DNA of 64,000 nucleotides from Parelaphostrongylus tenuis (Eukaryota; Nematoda; Chromadorea; Rhabditida; Metastrongylidae), in assembly GCA_019055375.1 (NCBI GenBank), contig JAHQIW010007200.1:248001-312000 (forward strand), given 5' to 3'. The stretch's first letter is position 1. Each line of letters starts with the position of its first letter. Below the pieces are notes generated by a model. The model was given only the letters and a program-made list of their open reading frames with translations, was not told the DNA's origin and ran no database searches. Both the position numbers and the translations under genes were made by a program. This document shows positions 1 to 10,152 of the stretch, piece after piece.

Positions 1-1250
1 CTCAGCGATATAACCCAACTCGCGCCAACCAACTTGTTGTCTTTCCGAGGTCGACAAATAGCATCAGAGCTTACTGCAAAGTCAAATCCGCAAACAGATA
101 CGATGAAGGCTTCTGCTAAGAAACTCATCCGATTTAACGGAGTAATCTGAGCCAGATTTCCAAGGAGAATTGAATTTACGCGCACACAGCGACATTCATG
201 AAGAGGAACTCTTTGAAGTGCACAGAAATTTAGTTTTCTGCATGACGACTGTAAAAAAGGAATCGAGTGGTCGAAGTGATGGCATACGTGCAATTGTCAT
301 ATCAGTTGACAAAATGGATACTACTCGTACTGAAGTTCATTATTTTAGTTTTGCATTTTTATCAAGCAAGCGTTATCTTGTCAAAAAGTTAAATAAGCCT
401 GATAGAAAATCACTGTAGATGCGTTGGATATCTCGAGAATTGGTCGAACGCTGAAGTGATTTAGATCAACTGGTATTCGTCGTGATTTTAAATTTCTAGG
501 CGATATTGGCCATTATAATGTAGTTCGCCACTGGTTCTATGTACATACCTCTTTCAAAAAAAAATTGACGAACACTCCAGTACACTGAAGATTTTCTGTC
601 ACAAAACCGAGTGCCTTCCAATAGCAACTATTTTTTTTTCTACTGCATTTCCCACTAATTAATTGCCTACTATGTAATATGTACTATGTATGTAATATAC
701 ATGCTTCATTCGAAAAAGATCTAACTAACTTCTCTAAGTTTGGAATTTGATCATATCTAGAAAATTTCGCTACAAGTTCTAAAGACTACTGACCAAGATA
801 CGTCTCCAGCATTGGTCTGGCTGACCCTACCAAGACCACGTGCACTTCATTAGTGCACGCATATTTATAGACGTTTTCGGCTGGACAGAGTATTTCACTA
901 ACTGATTGCAGCCATCCAATAGCTTCGGTAGTACCAATTTTATACTAAGCTTGAAGCATGGCAAAGCTTTTACAATACGCTGCACCTTTCTTAGACAGTA
1001 ATTTCAACTTTACAACGGCTTTGTCAGCACTTAGATAGCAAAGTTCACTCACTAACTCTCAAAGCTCTCATTTTTGAGTGGTCAAACTATATTGTTGGTA
1101 TAAGAACATGTTGTCAGCTCTTAGTCAGCATTTATATTCGCAATGTAATCAGGTTAAAGAAAAAATTCTTAACATCCGCTAAAAATTCAAAGTTTATGCA
1201 TAAATCCATATAAAAACTTCAATAATTACTTTTCTAAAAAAGGCCATGAT
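1..1250. other. No recognisable gene
   Basis: AT-rich intergenic sequence. An 82-codon ORF at 170-418 (+) has no domain I recognise and no convincing splice or initiation context. Nothing else can be supported here. Confidence 0.5.
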
Positions 1251-1253
1251 TAT

Positions 1254-1700
1254 TCACGATCTTCTGTTAACGATCTGTGAGCTTTCGGATCTGCTCAAAA
1301 TCGCTATTCCTTGGAGCTTTTCAAAAAACTCCTGACACACTTCCTCAGCTTGATGAAATGTCTCGAATCGTCGTCCACGCAGGAAATGTTCCGTTGAGCG
1401 CAAAAGACCATAATCGGACGGCGCAGCATCTGGACTGTAGGCTGGGTGCGGCAAGATCTCTACCCTCCAACATATCAAACTTCTCCTTAGCCATCTTTGC
1501 TGTGTAAGATTTAATATTGTCTTGCTTAAACAGCGCGCTTTCTACAAATCAGTGTCGGGTACCTTTTTGTTGACGCTACAACAAGGGCTATTTTTGGGAG
1601 TTTCTTATGAAAATACTCCTTAGATATTTCCATGAATTCACAAGACCGATACTGTGTGAATGAAAATAAAAATTAAATTTTTCGCAGGTGTTGAGGAACT
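1254..1700 (-). mobile_element. mariner transposase C-terminal remnant
   Basis: Reading the minus strand, the C-terminal catalytic half of a mariner (DD34D) transposase is recognisable. It has a stretch like the LxxDNARPHxA block (here FKQDNIKSYTAKMAKEKFD), then in another frame EILPHPAYSPDAAPSDYGLL, HFLRGRRFETF and an EEVCQEFF segment. The switch of frame between the first and second block shows a frameshift, so the copy is dead. The upstream part to about 1700 resembles the flank of the copy at 11.9 kb, so the remnant extends past the open frame. No terminal inverted repeats were identified. Confidence 0.85.
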
Positions 1701-2155
1701 TTTTTTCCAGCCTACCATAATAGTGTTGGTCGAAAATACAGATTCGAAAATGTACAGTTGCTAAAAGAAACATACATGTAAGTAATTTTTCATGTATATG
1801 GAGAAGGCGTAGAAAGGAAATGCGTATCAATGTTTAAAGTACCTCCTTTTCATTGACCCATTTAGTTACATCCTGATGGTGTTACAAACCTTGTATTTTA
1901 TTTAAATAGTAATCAGCAGCTCACATAAGCATCAATCATTAACAAAGTCGTAGTCAAAGTCAAATCAGCATCGATCGGTAAGAAAGTCACATCGACAGTA
2001 CTGTTCAGAGTATGGAATGATCGGATATATAGATATATTAACACCCATTAAACGATAGAACGAAGTCTTATAAAATTTTATAGAGCCCATCTCCTAGGGT
2101 AGATTATTAATCATAAAATTGATGCGAATTATCAATGGACGGACGTCGTATGCAC
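1700..2155. other. No recognisable gene
   Basis: AT-rich spacer between the mariner remnant and the first family A repeat cluster. I see nothing I can name. Confidence 0.4.
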
Positions 2156-2159
2156 TGTG

Positions 2160-2700
2160 GAAAATTATATCAGGCAAAAAATTCATTACTTTCGTTTCTG
2201 GTGTTTCTTGAGATCTCACTCAAATTTCTAAATGCCGCATAGTAACTCTTGAGCCATGCTTGAGGTGTGTTATAGGCATATATACAGTGTGATATACGTG
2301 TTTTGACCTTTCACTTTCGTCAGTTGCATGGTAGCTGTTCGTTCAGTCAGTTTCTGGGGGATCTAGCTCTAGATGGAGCCGGCAGCGAACGTTCTACACG
2401 CGCCGTTAAGTGATAAAATCACCAAACGGGTAGTGTTGTACAATCAAATGCTCTTTGGTGGTAATTGCGAGTTATCATATCTTCCGTAACGAGTGTTTCT
2501 TAAGACCTCTCTCGAATTACATATGCCTTATAGTAGAACGTTCGCCGTCGACCCCTCTATGTGAATGTTAGATCACCGAGGAGCTGACTAAACGAAAAGA
2601 CGCCATGCTACTGACGAGGTTAGAGGGCCGAAACACGTGTTTGTCTGTATCAGTGCTCATAACAGACCATATGCATGGCTCAAAAATAACTTTAAGGCGT
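2160..2700. repeat. Family A repeat, degenerate inverted units
   Basis: Diverged copies of the roughly 302-nt family A unit. A minus-oriented copy carries a decayed ribozyme-like core around 2300-2335 and a unit-to-unit junction near 2440-2500. A plus-oriented copy has CTGACGA around 2610 followed by GAAACACGTGT. Cores and stems have mismatches, so these are old copies. Confidence 0.65.
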
Positions 2701-2945
2701 AAAAAATCATAACTTTCGTTTCGAGTGTTTCCTTAAGACTACAGCTCAAATTTCAATATGCCTGGTAATCATTTTTGACCCACGCATGTCAGTGGTCTGT
2801 CAAAGACCATAATAGTGTTTTCTCAAGTCAACCCTCTTTGACGAACCACTGACATGCGTGGCTTAAAATTTATTACCAGGCATAGTGAAATTTGAGCTGT
2901 GGTCTTAAGAAAGCACTTGAAACGAAAGTTATGATATATTGAATA
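2700..2945. repeat. Family A palindrome (inverted tails)
   Basis: Two inverted copies of the family A tail meet near 2815-2835. The left arm begins with CATAACTTTCGTTTCGAGTG and the right arm ends with the complement of that sequence. Both arms contain the ACGCATGTCAGTGGTCTG block. The result is an imperfect inverted repeat of roughly 240 bp. Confidence 0.8.
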
Positions 2946-3215
2946 CACTAGCCACGAGTAATCGTGTGTACAACACTCTGCGTTCGGTGCTAATTTCACT
3001 GGACATAGAATGTAAAATGTTCGTCGTCGCTAACTTTTAGTGTGGGGACTGGAGCACCCACACAGGATTGACAAAAGACGAGAAAGGGTGACTGCCCGAC
3101 TGACGAGGTCGCAATATCGAACACGTAGTATATCGGGCTCTTTAAGTCAGCCCTCTTTGACAGACCACTGACATGCGTGGCTCAAAAATGATCACTAAGC
3201 GTAGAAATTCATTTT
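2905..3215 (+). repeat. Family A unit, plus orientation
   Basis: This unit follows directly on the tail of the palindrome through the recurrent tail-to-head junction (about 2905-2965). It contains the CACTGGACATAG and CGTCGCTAAC blocks shared with other copies and a ribozyme region at 3094-3138. Stem I is intact (GCCCGA/TCGGGC), but stem II and the base after GAA are altered. Confidence 0.8.
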
Positions 3216-3219
3216 TCTC

Positions 3220-3965
3220 TTGTTTCCAATCACTGTAATGGCTTTTGGGCATTACATTTATTAGGAGGATATCGACACCGAAAGCTAATTACCTTTCATT
3301 CTTTGCGCAATCAATTACAAGTCACAGGATACTAAAATCAGTATGATTATATAATGATTGAGTGCTTTTCTTCACACACCAAAGTGTTGCATGAGCCAAA
3401 ATTGTGAATTCATAGAAAACAGGCATAGATAAATTCAGAAAAGCATAAGAATTTTTTCAAAATAAAGATCAAAACCTCATCATACTAAGAAAGTCGAACG
3501 CGGTCTCCGAATTTCGCTGTGACCATGGTCTCGAAAGCATTGATTAAGCAGTTTTCAACACATTTACTTCCTTGTTTGACTGCTTTGGGATCACTACTAT
3601 AGTGTATTTCAAGAAAATACTTCCTTTTAATCTTTCGTTTGCATTCCAGCTGCACTGGAGGTTTTCAATTATAAAACCAATTATTCCCCGTAGTAGTTTG
3701 TTTTATATTGCTTCCCACGTTGATTGAATGTCAAGTACATCATATCCATTTGTCGCGTTAAAAATGACGCAGCTTTTTCAAATTTCCAATTATTAATCAT
3801 AATTAGAGTCAAGGCACTACTCACATATATGCCAAACTGCTAACAACATGGGCGTTTTATCAAGATTATGTTGAAAGCCATTTTATTTCCGGATCGGTTG
3901 ATGAGCATTTCATGCGGTGGGAACTCTTCTAAGAACCGATGATGCGAATATTCTAATTATGGTAA
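3220..3965. other. No recognisable gene
   Basis: AT-rich intergenic sequence with frequent stops in all frames and no repeat that I could match elsewhere in the window. Confidence 0.4.
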
Positions 3966-3966
3966 G

Positions 3967-4240
3967 GGCAGCGCAGTGGCATTGGTTCACATACAGCTAC
4001 ATACAGGATCGAGCAATGGTCCGACTCGGCGTCTGCGTCTCACCAGGTCTTCCACACCTTCGAGGTCGGTAAGTTGACACCAGATTTGGCTGAGGGAATA
4101 GTTAGAAGCAGTGACTTCCTATCTTGGAGTATCACTAAAGTCATTTATTGGGCAAATATAAATCAAATCACCTTACAACTTCTCGATGATGTGAATGCAT
4201 GAAGCACGTCCTAGGGATTGGTAAACGCCTTATGCTTTAC
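3967..4240 (+). mobile_element. SINE family C copy
   Basis: This stretch begins with a tRNA-type internal promoter block (GCAGCGCAGTGG) and contains a GAGGTCGGTAAGTTGACACC segment. It ends with a GAATGCATGAAGCACGTCC..GGGATTGG segment. The same order of blocks is found at 12597-12890, inside a chemoreceptor intron, which supports one SINE family with a tRNA-like head. Confidence 0.6.
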
Positions 4241-4860
4241 GCTTTAGGCTTGGAACACACTCTGAATTCTGTGTGGGTATCAAAGTATTCATAGTGCTCT
4301 GATTCTTTCACGACCATCCACCAATTTCGGTTCGCTAATTGTTCGTTCTTAAATACGTCCTATTCAAAATATTGAGCATTCACACCAATGTAAGATCACG
4401 CTGTTCATCTTTCGACAACGGCCGAAAGAAAAAATTTTGTATCAAAAGCTAATGGCAAAAAAATGAACTATTGAATCAAACTATTAGTGTTTGCAAGTAA
4501 TAAAAATGTAAAAAATGAAGTAGAAATGTTCAGGATTACCGAACAGAAGAGTATTGCATTTCACTATGATTGATTGTTAAGTTATTTCACAAGTTTCGTC
4601 AACATTAAGAAAATCCTGAAAAATGTTGACATGATGATTTGGTTCGCTCTTTCTACCTCGAACACGCCGCTTTCCATCTACTCACATGTTCACTGAAAAG
4701 TTGACAGCGTGCGGATTTTTTCTTGCTGTTCAATTTTTGAATCTATCGCCATGATATCATGACTTTGCATTGCAAAAAATTACTTGCCCCATTAGTCCAC
4801 AAATTACAGAGCAAAAAAAATTTTCCCCATATGTCGGTATTCTATTGCGATCAAATTGAA
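4240..4860. other. No recognisable gene
   Basis: Intergenic, AT-rich. I see no coding or repeat signal that can be supported. Confidence 0.4.
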
Positions 4861-4869
4861 CTCAAAGGC

Positions 4870-5590
4870 AGCACGCGTAAGCGATTGAAAATATTTGTGA
4901 GTCATAGGGCCTGAAAGTCTTAACCATCACAAAGTGCAACGTCGGTTTGAAAAATTTGGCCCGGACGAGTTACTGAGATAACGAAGGGCGCTTACGTTCT
5001 ATGCATGCGCAAGCATGACGGTACGAAAACTTGAAGAAGAGCTCAAAGTAAAGCTTCAGCTGTTTTGTAGCCGATAGAAAAATTGGAAGCTGAGGAAAAG
5101 CTGCATGAATCATGGTAGACTGTGAAATCGGCGTTCACAACCATTCTCTTCTTGACCGTAACGTGACTGATCAGAACTGGATTCTTCAAAACAACTAAAC
5201 GATGGGCTAAATGGCTGGGCTGCGGCAAAGCTGTGCAGGGTTGGCAAAAGCCGGAGGTGCACCAAAAAATGGGCATGCAGACCGCTTAGTGTTTGCTGTT
5301 GATTAAATATATCGGAAATTCTAAATCTTGGGGGATCGATCACATCAGAAAGGTGGGCCCAGGATGTCGACAAAAAGTATATCGGTTATGTCAAAGGATG
5401 TGCTTCACATTGGTCAGGAGAGAGAGACCAATCCTTCTTCACGAACGTGCAGACACACATAGAACAAGCAATGCTGTCAAGATTAAACAGGCTGTGCTAC
5501 GAAACTGTAACACATTCTCGATACAAACCTGACTCGACAAATACTCTCTCAACCATCTCGACAAATTTCTGTGCAAGAGTGCCTAGCCTC
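4870..5590 (+). mobile_element. mariner (SETMAR-like) transposase remnant
   Basis: Several frames together spell a decayed mariner transposase in order. An N-terminal stretch near 4920-4975 (HHKVQRRFEKFGPDELL) resembles the QRWFxKFxxGDxSLED region. LLDRNVTDQNWILQNN near 5145-5205 matches the catalytic block normally reading DRIVTGDEKWILYDN; its aspartate-glutamate pair is lost. RPILLHERADTHRTSNAVKI near 5426-5485 matches ILLHDNARPHT. A final stretch resembles HLDKFL. Many stops and frameshifts separate the pieces, so it is a fossil. Confidence 0.75.
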
Positions 5591-6075
5591 GTACTCTGAT
5601 GACTTTGAACGATATCCACTATGAGTAAGTGGTAGATAAAATGATCATGTACAACATCTTAGTGAAATTTGTGGGACTCGTATCGTTCAGATGCAACAGC
5701 GCTGTGGAGATAAGCAATGATAATCCTAACCAGTAGCGTGCTCCAATAATACTCTCTTGTACAATGTTAAAATTGAAGTAAGTCTGTTATTTGAGAAACT
5801 TTCCAATGAGAAAAATGTAGTCGGCATTTTTTTTCCATCTCTTATGAAGTATGGGTCTATGGCATCCAGCATCTGGTTTTGCTGTGCAATCTCGAGACCA
5901 AAAACCAAGCAATTTTTCATTTTGAAAGCCTGCTATCGTATATTCACCAGCGCATTACGTCTTGATTAAAAGGCAAATTACGTGACCTTTTGTGCTCGGA
6001 TGCTCAAACGCCTAATATCAGTTTCAAATATCACTGCAGAACTCCCCCACTTATTAGAGCTTCCTTCGGCACCAT
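5590..6075. other. No recognisable gene
   Basis: Spacer containing short overlapping ORFs on both strands (5726-5969) without recognisable domains. Nothing can be supported. Confidence 0.35.
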
Positions 6076-6173
6076 TAAAATTTATCTGTGAACATACAGT
6101 GTGACACGCTAATTCTTATAATCATGATTTGAGCCGACATGTCATGTGTTCTGTTACAGGGCAAACTCATAGA

Positions 6174-6217
6174 GCCCGATACACGTGTTTCGACCTTAAC
6201 AGTCTCATCAGTCGGGC
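6174..6217 (-). ncRNA. Hammerhead ribozyme candidate, family A
   Basis: Read on the minus strand, the order is GCCCGA (stem I), CUGAUGA, a 13-nt hairpin GACUGUUAAGGUC (stem II), GAA, ACACGUGU, A, then UCGGGC (stem I). Every invariant hammerhead core base is present, and stem I is a perfect six-pair helix. Stem III can be two pairs (AC/GU) closed by a four-base loop, or an eight-pair palindromic helix between two molecules. Cleavage would follow the GUA triplet. This is the best-preserved copy in the window. Confidence 0.72.
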
Positions 6218-6595
6218 GGTACCCTTCGTCTTTTGCCAGTCCTCTCGGGGCGCTCAGTCCCTTATACTCAGTGTAGGCGACGACAAACATTTCACACCGT
6301 TCAATAAATTATATTGCCACTGAATAGGCAGTGTTGTACACTCATTGCTCTTAGTTGGTATCGTTAGTATGACATGCCTTTCGTTTCGAGGGCTTTCTTG
6401 AGACCACATTCAGATTTCAAGATATCTCTTAATCATTATACCAGCTAACGATACCAGCCAAGAGTAATCGAGTGTCCAGCACTGCCCATTTATTGATAAT
6501 TTCACTTGATGGGCGGCGTAAAATGTGCGATGCCGCCTATTCACAGTACAGAGAACTGAGCGTCCCAAAAGGATTGGCTAAAGACGAAGAGTACT

Positions 6596-6639
6596 GCTCG
6601 ACTGATGAGACCGTCAAGGTCGAAACACGCGTATCGGAC
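6596..6639 (+). ncRNA. Hammerhead ribozyme candidate, family A
   Basis: CUGAUGA is intact. Stem II GACC/GGUC is perfect with a five-base GUCAA loop, followed by GAA, ACACGCGU and the GUA cleavage triplet. Stem I (GCUCGA with UCGGAC) keeps three inner pairs plus weaker outer contacts. It diverges from the copy at 6174-6217, which lies on the opposite strand. Confidence 0.65.
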
Positions 6640-6744
6640 TTTATGAGTCAGCCTATTTAATAGACTACATGACATGTTGGCTCGAATAATTATCATGAGA
6701 CATGTTGGAATTTGAGCGTGGTCTTAAGAAAGCACGGGGACGAA

Positions 6745-7435
6745 AATTCGTCCTTCTCAAAATGACTTAACCTCAAGTGGTCTCACGATCTAATGTGCAT
6801 GTAAATGAGGGTAGGTAAAGAAGCTCCTACAAATTTGCTTCTCTACATATCCTTTTCAAATGTGATTTTCCCCTTTAGTAGCTCATTTGTTATGATTTCT
6901 AGGTTCCTTCGGCTGCTTATCTAACGGGCGCTACACTGGTGTAGTTCGTAAGAAGCTTTTCTCTATACCTAACTATTCGCACTTAACCCTCGAGGTGGAT
7001 TTCTTGACGAACATCACAGACGGAAAAATTCTGCCTCAAAATGTTTACTACAGTGCAGAATAATTCACAAGATTGACTATCCCAAGCTAGACGTATATCA
7101 GTAGTTCTCAGTTTCGTCTTTGTAAAGCAGAAATTGGCTGGTATATTATACTATTCATTTACTATATACTATATACTTATTATACTATTCACTGGCATTT
7201 CGGTGGCTTCGTCCACATTAGAGGCTGAATATGTCAGGTTGTCTACAACCCAATTAGGTAAACATCATCGCTCCAATAAAATCGTCAAACACAGATTTCG
7301 AGTGAATCAAGCAGAGATCAACTGTCATCAGTCTCACAATATGATGGCTTTCCCAAGAATTCTAATTTTTTTTTACCAAAAAGGAGGTTTAATCGTCAGT
7401 AATTAAGCAAGTATGGCACAAGAGCTTCAATTAGG
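6745..7435. other. No recognisable gene
   Basis: AT-rich. A 90-codon ORF at 7134-7406 has a hydrophobic start but no domain I recognise, and codon use looks like background. It is not called as a gene. Confidence 0.35.
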
Positions 7436-7439
7436 CTGC

Positions 7440-8012
7440 ATTTATCTATGTCTGCTAATTTGAGCCACGCATGTCATGTGGTCTGTTAAGATGGGCTGAC
7501 TTATAGAGCCCGATACACGTGTTTCGACCTTGCGGTTGCGTCAGTCGAGCAGTCATCCTTTCTGGTCTTTTACCAACCCTGTGTGGGTGCCTCAGTCCCC
7601 ACACTAAGAGTTAGCGACAACCAACATTTTGCACTGTAAGTCCAGTGAGGTTATTGAAAGTTGAGCTGTGGTTTAACAAAACACTCGAAACGATAGATAT
7701 GATATATAAAATATAATAGGCAAAAGCAATCGAATGTGCAACACCGTCTGTTCAGTGATTATTTAACCGAACTTACACTGTAAAATGTTCGTCGACGCTA
7801 ACTCTTAGTGTGGGGCTCAGGTATCCACAAAGGATTGGCAAAGGACTAGTAAGGGTAAGTACCGACTAACGAGATCGCAAGGTCCAAACACGTGTATTGG
7901 GCTGTATAAGCCAGCACATCTTAACAGACCACATGACATGCGTGGTTCAAAAATGATCATGAGGCATATTGACATTTTAGCTGTGGTCTGAAGAAAACAC
8001 TCGAAACGATAC
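7440..8012. repeat. Family A cluster, divergent units
   Basis: A minus unit (7440-7650) has the ACGCATGTCATGTGGTCTG tail outermost, then a short plus-oriented tail (7660-7700). A unit junction follows at 7675-7730, and then a plus unit to about 8010. The plus core near 7884 reads CTAACGA and CAA in place of CUGANGA and GAA, so that ribozyme is dead. Confidence 0.8.
7508..7550 (-). ncRNA. Hammerhead-like core, family A, damaged
   Basis: On the minus strand the order is GCUCGA, CUGACGC, AACCGCAAGGUC, GAA, ACACGUGUA, UCGGGC. The last base of the CUGANGA box is C instead of A, and the first pair of stem II is lost. The ribozyme is probably inactive but clearly homologous to the intact copies. 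Confidence 0.5.
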
Positions 8013-8460
8013 ATATGTATTTATTTAGTTGAAACTTGCAAAGCCAGTTACATAACAAATTAATCGCAAAAATTTATACTGCACACCGCGATACAATACA
8101 CTTTATCGATAGTTAAGAAAGCTTTTCGTCATTAGTGCGCTTCGACAAGTCAAACTTCTATAGAATTGTAGAAAAAGCTCTGTTCTATTGCATTATGGTT
8201 TTCAAATTAATCACTCATTCTTCGATATTAGCACTGTTCATCATTGTAAACATACCTCTAATAGTGTACCAATTTTATGTGCTCTACTGATTTTTTATTC
8301 ACGCTCCTTTTCTGTGATATGATTATCAATGATCTATACAAAGTTTCCTTTCAAAAAAACCAAAGAAGCACGAGTGCGTCTCACACATTGTGACTCCAAT
8401 CCACCCAGCTGTAATGAAAAGTAAGGTTCTTAAATAAAAGTACTCGTTATATTCGATTGT
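8012..8460. other. No recognisable gene
   Basis: Intergenic AT-rich spacer with no feature I can support. Confidence 0.35.
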
Positions 8461-8700
8461 TTCTGAGACCTCGCTCAAATTTTATACGCGGGTAAAGTGA
8501 AATTTTACGTTACACGCTGTGAAGCATGTTCGTCGGCGACTCCTTTTATGTAAGAGGGCTCTCTTCCGAAAGGGATTGGCTCAGGGGAAAGGCCCTGTGC
8601 AGTGACGAGGGTGCAAGGGTGAAACACGTAAATTACACTGGATAAGTGTCGTAACAGACCTCATAAAAGGCTTAAAATATGCTGTTAAGGTAACGTTCAT
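8460..8700 (+). repeat. Family A solo copy, degenerate
   Basis: The sequence keeps the order of family A blocks (GTTCGTCGGCGAC, GGGATTGGCTCAGG, GTGACGAGG, GTGAAACACGTA). The core first base and stem I are lost. It is an old copy without a usable ribozyme. Confidence 0.55.
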
Positions 8701-8962
8701 TCTACTGAAGGTACGACTACATAAAATCTTCCAATATCAATTCTCTTCATAGCGAGAAAGTTTGTTTGGCATCAAAACTTCGCTACATAATTCACTGTGA
8801 AATCCAGACTTCATCTTTTTTTCGCATCTAAAACGTAGTATGAAGGTTGTTTTATCAAGCTTTGTATCAACTGAGATTTTCCAAGCTGGCGAATGACAAG
8901 AGTATGGACAAAGAAAAGAAGTGAAAAATGAATGTTTTATTTTATGAGAATTAACAAGATGT

Positions 8963-9330
8963 TCATTCTATAAATATATAGTTTTCCTTTTGAAACATTG
9001 GAGGTTCTATGGACACATGAGTGTTCTTTATACCGACAAAATTAGAGGAGTTTTTGTGATAGATATCATTTAGCAGTGAAAATGTCTCTTTCGAGAATAA
9101 ATTCCCGAAATGACTTGGTGAGAGAACGATGGCACATATATGTGCCACTTGGGACTCAGTTGTTTCGTAGAAACAGCGCGCCCTTTGCGACGAATCAATG
9201 TCATTTACTTTTCCTCTAACGCATCGTTGCCGTAGGAGTTGTGAATATTCCTGAGATATTCCTATGAATTTACAATAACCGATACTGCATGAAACATACA
9301 TAAAACTTGTATTTTTCGTGGGATGAGGAA
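8963..9330 (-). mobile_element. Possible mariner-related remnant
   Basis: The minus strand near 9190-9330 resembles the flanks and first coding block of the mariner copies at 1.5 and 11.95 kb. It shares CCGATACTG, a short ATTCCTATGAATTTAC segment and a KVNDIDSSQRARCF peptide, comparable to KVPDTDL and KVHRTCLLKARF in the other copies. The remaining open frame down to 8963 has no recognised motif. Homology is judged by eye only. Confidence 0.35.
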
Positions 9331-10140
9331 CTTTATCCTTAACTTAGTAATTTTATTGTCAGAAGTGCGTTGTAGTCCATGTGAACTCTGCGCGCTTGGT
9401 TTACACTTCTACACCTCTATGAAAAACCCCCTAAGAAATTGGTGGGTACGTAAAAAGTTGTGTTTCTTGATTTGCTGGATTGGAATCAAGGGCTTGGTGA
9501 ATTTTTTTCTGTTGAAGCATAAAGGTATTTGGATGACTGCGTTCTAGACAACTTGATCTTTCCAGGCTTTGGGGTAGACGATTGTTGAAACGCCAGATAT
9601 CAAAAAAGCTACAGCAACAGACTTCGTGCTTGTCTCACGAAGAAAAAGCCGAGAAAAACCGATAGTAACTATGGGCCAAATCGGAAAGCAAAGCATAAGC
9701 AAGATATGTTTTTATATCTCCTTAACGATGGACGATTAAGTTAATCCGCGGCACGCTTCTTATGAAAGTTTAACCTAAACAATTGTCTTCTGACCTCCAC
9801 GAATGTCGAAATCACCTCAAAGAAGATTATTTTGATGCATCTTTCCACCGAAACATCAAGAAGACGAAAACTGTCCACCTCACTCTCGTATCCCTGATGA
9901 ATTCTTGCTTTCAAGCTGTTTCAACCTAAAACGTTCTCAGAAATTCGATCCCTGTGGTCTGCTAGCTCGTCTTTCAGATTTTTTATGATATGATTGCAGC
10001 GATCGATTAGGCTTCTAAATCGTATCCTAGGAAATTTTGAACTCTCCTATAAAAGTTCCCGTCGAGATTGTTGCATCTCACCGCCTCTGCGAAAATCTTC
10101 GAATAAAGAATTTGTTTACAATTCATAAAATATTCTATTT
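9330..10140. other. Upstream region of chemoreceptor 1
   Basis: AT-rich, with no coding signal I can support. It ends in a strong acceptor TTCTATTTCAG at 10133-10143, nine bases before the chemoreceptor ATG. That is the usual position of a spliced-leader acceptor in nematodes. Confidence 0.4.
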
Positions 10141-10143
10141 CAG
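10133..10143 (+). promoter_or_regulatory. Probable spliced-leader acceptor
   Basis: A polypyrimidine run ending TTTCAG sits nine bases upstream of the start codon at 10153 with no upstream exon needed. Nematode mRNAs are often trans-spliced at such sites. The inference is from position and consensus only. Confidence 0.45.
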
Positions 10144-10152
10144 AAAAACATC

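Larger units (their letters stand above)
6080..6740. repeat. Family A cluster, two divergent units
   Basis: A minus-oriented unit (about 6118-6370) continues through a tail-to-head junction (6345-6405) into a partial tail. It is followed by a plus-oriented unit (about 6440-6735). The two ribozyme cores point outward from the centre. The minus-left, plus-right arrangement recurs in the other clusters. Confidence 0.85.

Noticed and set aside
2160..8012. CRISPR-like repeats
   Set aside because: Units are about 300 nt with inverted copies in a eukaryotic context; there are no regular short repeats or spacers.
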